Positions 57,531-64,000 of a stretch of 64,000 bases of DNA are shown here, in pieces. The position numbers were made by a program, and so were the translations under genes. Location of the stretch: the NCBI GenBank assembly GCA_029948255.1, contig JALIZF010001692.1, forward strand, positions 434,001 through 498,000. Direction: 5' to 3'. The notes under the pieces were generated by a model that had not been told where the DNA came from, ran no database searches, and saw nothing but the letters and a program-made list of their open reading frames with translations. The first letter of the stretch is position 1. Every line of letters begins with the position of its first letter. This DNA comes from Telmatactis stephensoni. Taxonomy: Eukaryota > Cnidaria > Anthozoa > Actiniaria > Isophelliidae.

Positions 57531-57611
57531 GTCCCAGGTAGCAGGGATAACTCTTTTGTTTTGTGTCCCCCAGGGAAAAGAAAAACAAGAGAGTTATCCC
57601 TGCTACCAGGG
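57531..57611. repeat. Compact hairpin
   Basis: The left arm GGTAGCAGGGATAACTCTTT pairs with the right arm AGAGAGTTATCCCTGCTACC around a 25-bp loop. It may be the remnant of a palindromic element. The right flank repeats CAGGGACAACTC. Confidence 0.7.
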
Positions 57612-59166
57612 ACAACTCGCCTTCATGCATGTGAGCGGGAATCAGGCGCTGATCAACACACCAAAAGATTATTATAAGATTTGTATCAAGAACGCCTCCG
57701 GAATTCCCGGCCCGATCCACTCCGGCAGTAAGACGTTAGCGGCTGTTAGACTAGCAAAAGATATAAGTTATACCACGTAATTAATATTTCTTGATATTTA
57801 TATTTAAGTGCTTGCTTTTAAGAAGTGAGCTTTTAAAAACAATAAGAGTTGAAAGGCAATGGATGAAGGGTATCTCGTTAAAAAGGTAAACAAATTGCAC
57901 TTCCTGAAGCTTGTATTGGATATACAATGTATATATTACATTGTCTGTTAGGAAGTCACTTAGAAGGATATTAAACGAGTGAGAATGTAATAGGAAGAAA
58001 TACAGAAGAAAAAGGAAAAGAATAAACGAATATATATATGCTGAATAGTAAAAGTTTTTAAGCTTACCCTTGTGAAAGATTTTGTTAGTAAACCGTGTAT
58101 CGGTTCTTCAGTTGTCGATTGCTATAGTAAGGAACTTCTTGTCAACTGGGTTTGACTGTGTCATTCTAACTGCCGGACGGAGGTATTTTAAGTCTGTTGA
58201 TGGAAGCTGGGTGTCAATTCGTAAATCAAAATCAAAACAAAAAACTGTGACATGCCATATATACCGAACGTCTTCAAACGTGATCCAATTGTCAGTGGTG
58301 ACCTATATATCGTGTACAAAGTGTTAATCACCTGAAACACCTTTTGCACTGGCGCAACTTATATTCTGTGTAATAGTTCATTTATGGCCGGATCAGGGGA
58401 TACTATACGCACGATACTAGCTAGATAAAACTAATACCTGTTAAAACTAATGGAAATCTTGACTGAAAACGTGTCACAAAAAGATAGCAATTTGTCAACA
58501 TTACAGTTAGGAGTCAACACTCGACGCAAAATAGACTTTTAAAGAGGGAGCTTTAGAGTTGAGTTTCTCTTGTATGAACGACCTTTAAAGGCCAGAGCTG
58601 TATTTGTAGAAGTTTTTGTTAAAGTTGGTATTTCTGAATTGCTAGAGGGATTAATTATTTAAGGGATTAAAAGATTAGAGGATTAGTAAATGATGCTTTC
58701 TGATTCAAGGTGATAAGATTTGAACATTGAGATTTTGCCCGAGAACTAATCATTAATCGATCAAATGCGGCCACAAATGTTTCTGTAATGAGCCCAGATT
58801 TTCTGCATTAAAATTAACGAGGAAAATACACATGTTGGACTAAAAATAACGTTTGATTCGATATAATAATCTCTGCATGTTAATGTAAAAAGCAAGTGTA
58901 CTTACAGACTTCCTGACAGTTTGATGTTTTGGTGCGCGCGTCCGGTGTTTTTTCGCGCCAAAATCTCGGAATGAAATGGCTAATGCATGGCTTGTAAGTG
59001 ACTGAGAGACAAGTGATGGATTTTTTAGCCAATGGATTTCAGTTTATTGAGTCAGCTTGATCATAAAAGCTGAAATTACTATGATGCTAGTCTTCTTGAA
59101 AATATTTTTTAGTAAAAGAGACAACTTCGGACTGACCAACACTAGTGTGGTTTTATACCGACTAAT
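57612..59166. other. No gene visible
   Basis: Short open frames only. A TTTTTCGCGCCAAAA block at about 58950 resembles a consensus E2F site but is isolated. Confidence 0.45.
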
Positions 59167-59378
59167 CAGGGTCCCCTATACCTTTTGCGTGAAACGTGAA
59201 TGGCTGATATATTTTGACGTGAAACGTGATTTAAGGCCTAAAATCTTTTTGCGTCCACGTGAAAGCAAGTTTTAATTTTTTTGTGAACGTGAAAGAGAGA
59301 TTTTAATTATCCGTGACGCGTGATAAAACCAAATATTTTTGCTTGATTTCATTTTGTAAAGGGGTATAGGGGACCCTG
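59167..59378. mobile_element. CAGGG-ended MITE with 6-bp duplication (212 bp)
   Basis: It begins CAGGGTCCCCTATACC and ends GGTATAGGGGACCCTG, with ACTAAT directly repeated on both sides. The interior contains GCGTGAAACGTGAATGG and further CGTGAAA phrases, as in the element at 7418-7821. Both look like one family or closely related families. Confidence 0.8.
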
Positions 59379-60416
59379 ACTAATGATATAGCCCAAGGAA
59401 AAAATGAAACTCAACACTACGTCCATTTGGTAAACAGATTTACCAGAAGATCTGACAGTTAGATTTGAGGACATTGATTGTTATAGTTCGTAAATGGTTA
59501 CTATTTATTCATCCCTGTAAGAAATGTTCTTTTCTACATAATCTTTCAACTAAATTATAATTGCAGACATATATAGCAATTGTCATTATTTGCTAACAAA
59601 TAAACCGACATTGTGATCCTAACTTCCAACCATTTTTACAATAGTTTTTGACAAGCACCTTGAAATAAAATAGCCAATCAATCTCTAGTTGTCATGAATG
59701 ACGTCAAAGACGGTACAAAGACAGCACGCGAGCAAAACCATTGCACATGCGCACTTCGTACTGTTTAATGCCGATGAAAACATATCGAAGAAGGGGTGGC
59801 AATTGTGGCTTTTAAAGACATTCGCTGAGTATTTAACACTCATCTATGGAAATTTAACTTGCAGCACTTTGTCTGCTTCAAATGTCTTTAGTTAACACTT
59901 CCACAGTTGTTTTTTAAACCTCAAGAAAAACAGCATGAAATCCAACAATTAATTTCAATAGATTCTATGACGGTACCACAGGGAGCCCAAGCTGTAGATT
60001 TTTGTATATGAAATACGTACCTGATATAGGATTTTATAAATTTGACAATTTTGTAGAATCAGAAAATAGAGCAATTTTAAGTCATAATACTATTTTCTTT
60101 GATTTTCTGTGAAATTTTATTTTGGACATTTACGCATGCGCACTGAGTCGTTTTGCATGCGTGTTGACAAAGGTTACGTCACTCTGAGCCATGACCCCTA
60201 TCGAGTTGGAACCTTATTGAAACTGTACAACATTGGTATTTGAGTGGCAGGGCTATGCCAGTAAAAAATACATCACAAAGTAAAAAGTAAGCTGTTTGCG
60301 CTCACTCGTGCATTTTAGCACGCTTTATCTGAAGATACAAAAGATTTCATTTTTTCTTTTTATCATGATCTAAGAGATTCAACCCAGACTTTCAAGGCCT
60401 AACATTGTCATATATG

Positions 60417-60509
60417 CTATCTGTAAATGTGTCAATAGAAGGGAACCACAGAACTTTACAGACTATCTGTAAATGTGTCAATAGAAGGGAACCCGACAGA
60501 ACTTTACAG
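60417..60509. repeat. 46-bp tandem duplication
   Basis: CTATCTGTAAATGTGTCAAT plus AGAAGGGAACC and AGAACTTTACAGA occurs twice head to tail with a 3-bp insertion (CCGACAG versus CCACAG). Confidence 0.85.
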
Positions 60510-63500
60510 ACAAGTCCATTGTATGTCAACGATGCTTGGCGATAGGCATGCTAATCGCACTTTTAATAGTACATTGTCGAGGAGTGTTCATGTCAGTCCA
60601 GGTATAGATTTACATTGCTGATATGTTGCCCTTAAAGGGCAATGCGACTATTTTTTCTTCTTCTTCGAGTTATATGAAGTTGAGTTAATTTTGAATCGTT
60701 TTACTTCAACGGACGTCTGCTCCGTAGCTACTAGAGGCAGAAATTGACAAAATTCACCTAAGAGAGCGCGCGCAAAGAATCGATCATAGCCAAAGAGAGG
60801 AAAAGCTCTAAATAGACAACGAAGTCAGCTAGCTACCTTCATCCATATATCATGTTTCAGCCAAAACACGAAAGCACGAACACAAAACTTAGCTAGTCCG
60901 ATACGATGATGTCTGTTTAGCCGCCTGTCTTAGAATCTTATATTTAGAACTGAATACAGAGAAAATACAAGTATGCTGATCAAAAACCCGGAGAAGAAAT
61001 GCGATTTTTTGTACAAAGCGCTGACATTGAGTTCTCGTGAAGAACAGTCTCAACAAAGAAAGAAACAAATAATTGAATCATTAACCAGCTTTTAAAAAAC
61101 TTGTCCATATTTAAAGGCTCTCGTAATTTCAACTATGTTGAGTATGTAATCCTGGATTAACGGTTTTTAGGTTTTTATCCATCACAGATGAAAAACTGAT
61201 GATATACAGTCTAGAGTTCCCCAACCCCACCCCTGTGAATTCACAATTCCAGCGCAGATAAGTAAATTGATCGGATTAGACAATCACATGTACGTTAAAA
61301 TCATTAAAAAGAAAAGTTCTTACAATAGCGCTGTTATTTCAGGAAGTAAGGCCACTTTTACAAAGATATATAGAATACTTTAGTTTGTTCAAAGACTTTT
61401 AATCTTGCTTGGATCACGCTCTGGTTTTTGACCGACATGCGATGGCGTGGAAGCCAGCGTGAGAGTCGATAATCGAGCTTAAACGGTACTGCAATATAAT
61501 CCCCAAAAATCATAAAAATTGCAAAAACAAATAAACACACCACCGCGCTTTGTATTCTAGTAAGTTAATACTATTTTAGTTGATTTTAGGAAGCTATTAA
61601 ATAAAGAAAAAGTACACTTAAACAAAAACTTGTACATGCATACGTTCCGCCGAAAGCTATATGCCTTGTATTCAAATGGTCAAATTTCTAGACGAATTGA
61701 AACTGAGTCGAGATGGATAAATATTCGTCTAAAGTTTCATTTCATGTTAAAAATGTTAAAAGTAATTTTACTGGTGTAATAGAGTTGGTTTACTTACTTG
61801 TGACCTTGTAGGAGCCTTGCTGTTGCTTAACTTAGAATACTGAAAGTTTTGTACTTTGTACTGGCGTGTAAGCCGATTATACTGGATTTTCACTCAAAAT
61901 TATCTCGCCTGAAGAATGCCTACACCACGCTTGCACGTTTCAATGTCTCGAGCCAAGATAGATTAACTCCCAACTGATGATATACACGCTAAATATGTAA
62001 TACCTTGATATGAGGCGCGGTGTTATGGCAGCATGGGTTATCACGAAGTCCCAATTCGATCCCAATGGTAATCGGAAGCTTGTCAACAGGATCGGAATCA
62101 CCGATATCTTACATCACATAGCAATCTATGACGCTTTAATACCAGAACGTGATACGATAGTCAAACGTTGGATATCCCACTGTAGTCCAATTTTTCATTG
62201 ACGTTCTTGCCACTAAGTCAGAGTTTACATACAAACACAGCAATCGTTCTTTTGTTTGATGTTTCCTTCCGGGCCTACTATCGAAACGGAAAATTAATGG
62301 GCATGTTTTCAAGCGTGATAAGAAAAAGAATCAATAAATAATCACGAAAAAAGATAACAAACCTTCAGAAAAAGTCATTATTAAGTTGATGTGTAAGTCA
62401 TTACACCTTGCTGGTCGATTATCAATATTATTTTAACGTTTTAATTATTTTCAAAATGGCTGACAATCACGCATACTCACCAGAGACGATAAGTTGAGCG
62501 AAAATGATTAAGATTGAAAGTGGCAGTCGTGATAATAGCTATATAGAAGTACAAGTTAGATCAAGAGATTAGTAGAAACTGAAGATTGTTTGAAAAACGA
62601 GCAGATGGCTGACATGCCAAGTCAAAAGGACTATGCTATTTTCTTGAAAAAGCGAAATATTATTATATTTTTCTGAAAAAGGCGAATTTTCCCCTCGGGT
62701 TATTTCAATCACTAATTTGATTTGTGTTAATACATCTAAAAGTGGCAAAATACTGCACTTTACGTCAGTTCAATTTTATAAATTACTGCTTCATAAACCC
62801 AAGCTATTTATATCGAAGATAAACGAGGCAACTATTTCACCAGACATCGGAAGTATAAAAGATTCTAAAAGCGAAGGAAAAAAATGTAATTTGAAATGTA
62901 AGAAAATCCTCTAAACCTAAATTTTCACGAAAAAATATATTAAATTTTGATGAAATGTATTTTGGAAGCTATCCGCGTAGGTTTTTGCTTTGCATCTTTG
63001 CTAGAGCAACAACCACTTCTTGTCTATCAGTTTTAAACAAGGCAAGATAGAAATAAGTTAAACTATATAAATCCGCTCTTTGCCTCTGATATGTTCTTGA
63101 GCTAAAAATAATAATTTGAATCGAAAATTTTTATGATTTTTTTTTTCACTAGTTAGACATCGTCTTTGTCTCGGCCAAAAACCTACTGCACGTAAGACTG
63201 ACGTCAGAAGGCATTGGACTGTTACAGGTGCAATCCATCTGTCAAAAACCTTCATACTAATAAAACCTTTTCAGTTCAGATAAAAGTTTGTTTTTGTCTG
63301 ACTAGCACTGTATGTCAAATCTCGTCTAAAAATATTCGTCGAAAAGAAAGCAAAGCAAATTCAAATCTCGAATTATTCAAAAGCAATTTCCCGAAAAACG
63401 GTGATGGTCGCCTTTCCTCGTCTACGTTCACCTTACATGATATACAATTCATTTGTGAACAAGCTGGCGACCATTGGTAGATTTATTCTCATTATTTTCT

Positions 63501-64000
63501 TACATAAACATTCCAGACTCATTTGGTTCAAGTTTGGGGTCAAGGAGATCAGGGGAGAGAAAATAAAGCTTCAACTTCTACTCAAGAAGTAGGTGATGAA
63601 AAGTTAGTTTTTGAAAGTCTGGTGTGTCTCGCGCGCGGATTTAAGGTGCTGTCATAGAGTGTTATGATAATCATCTCATCCTGAAGCTACCTCCAAGACA
63701 GAAATTAAATCTTGAGAAAACGCGCTTATAATATAACATGGTGGCTGTTTTCGTTTGTGGATTTGTAGTTTTTTACTTCTACTAATAATCCTGCTTATAC
63801 CTTTTACTGTTAAAGTTACTTTTATCCGCAATTCCAGGGTACGTACGTCGTTACATAGGTCGATCTGTTCCTGGCGTGGAAAAGTGGTAAGGGAATTAGG
63901 CTCAGCGGGCTTGTACGGATATAAGACAAACATGGACATGCGCAGTATCCTAATGAAATTCAATCCAAATATTAAGTACAAGCTACTTGTTCTAAATGGA
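60510..64000. other. No gene visible
   Basis: AT-rich sequence with only short open frames without recognisable motifs on either strand. Introns or untranslated exons of a gene beyond the window cannot be excluded. Confidence 0.5.

Noticed and set aside
58940..58965. E2F-like site TTTTTCGCGCCAAAA as a promoter
   Set aside because: It is isolated, with no gene start or partner motif nearby.

Overview
The window is eukaryotic and metazoan. Genes are split by GT-AG introns, the DNA is AT-rich, and it is packed with palindromic MITEs, tRNA-derived SINEs and truncated LINEs. An anthozoan cnidarian (stony coral or sea anemone) is my best guess, from the style of the repeats and an expanded GREB1/TAGT-like family. 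This is inference, because no species-diagnostic gene is present.

Layout. Positions 1-8810 (+) hold the 3' three quarters of an atlastin gene (ER-shaping dynamin-like GTPase). Ten coding exons are readable, and the P-loop exon lies left of the window. Its introns contain a 34-bp minisatellite split by a TTAA-flanked transposon, plus other MITEs. Positions 8811-12400 are the 3' UTR and a MITE-rich spacer with several related TA-flanked GAGT-type elements.

Positions 12.4-49.1 kb are a tandem array, all on the minus strand. Five copies (A-E) of one gene family alternate with copies of a rhodopsin-like GPCR. Each family gene has a large exon with a putative glycosyltransferase domain (TAGT/GREB1-like), a 23-nt microexon, and a third exon with a Lys/Glu-rich linker and, in B-E, an OTU cysteine-protease-like domain. 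The reading phase closes exactly across both introns in all five copies, so I read each locus as one TAGT-linker-OTU fusion gene. In copy A the OTU part is lost. In B, C and E the OTU exon lacks the C-terminal end of the fold. D carries the longest OTU but has a SINE at its 5' end. Two further 5' fragments (F, G) are gene relics. One GPCR copy is intact (47959-49101), one has a 2-bp frameshift before TM1 (35240-36387), and one is truncated and frameshifted (20317-20914).

Because the units are paralogous, several mobile elements can be delimited against an empty copy of the same site inside the window. These are a 1.5-kb TTAA-flanked palindrome, a 1.05-kb TIR element carrying a decayed RecQ-like helicase, a LINE insertion with a 27-bp target duplication, and a 135-bp insert with a 5-bp duplication.

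From 49.2 to 64 kb I see no convincing gene. This part holds scattered MITEs, local duplications, simple repeats and retroposon debris.
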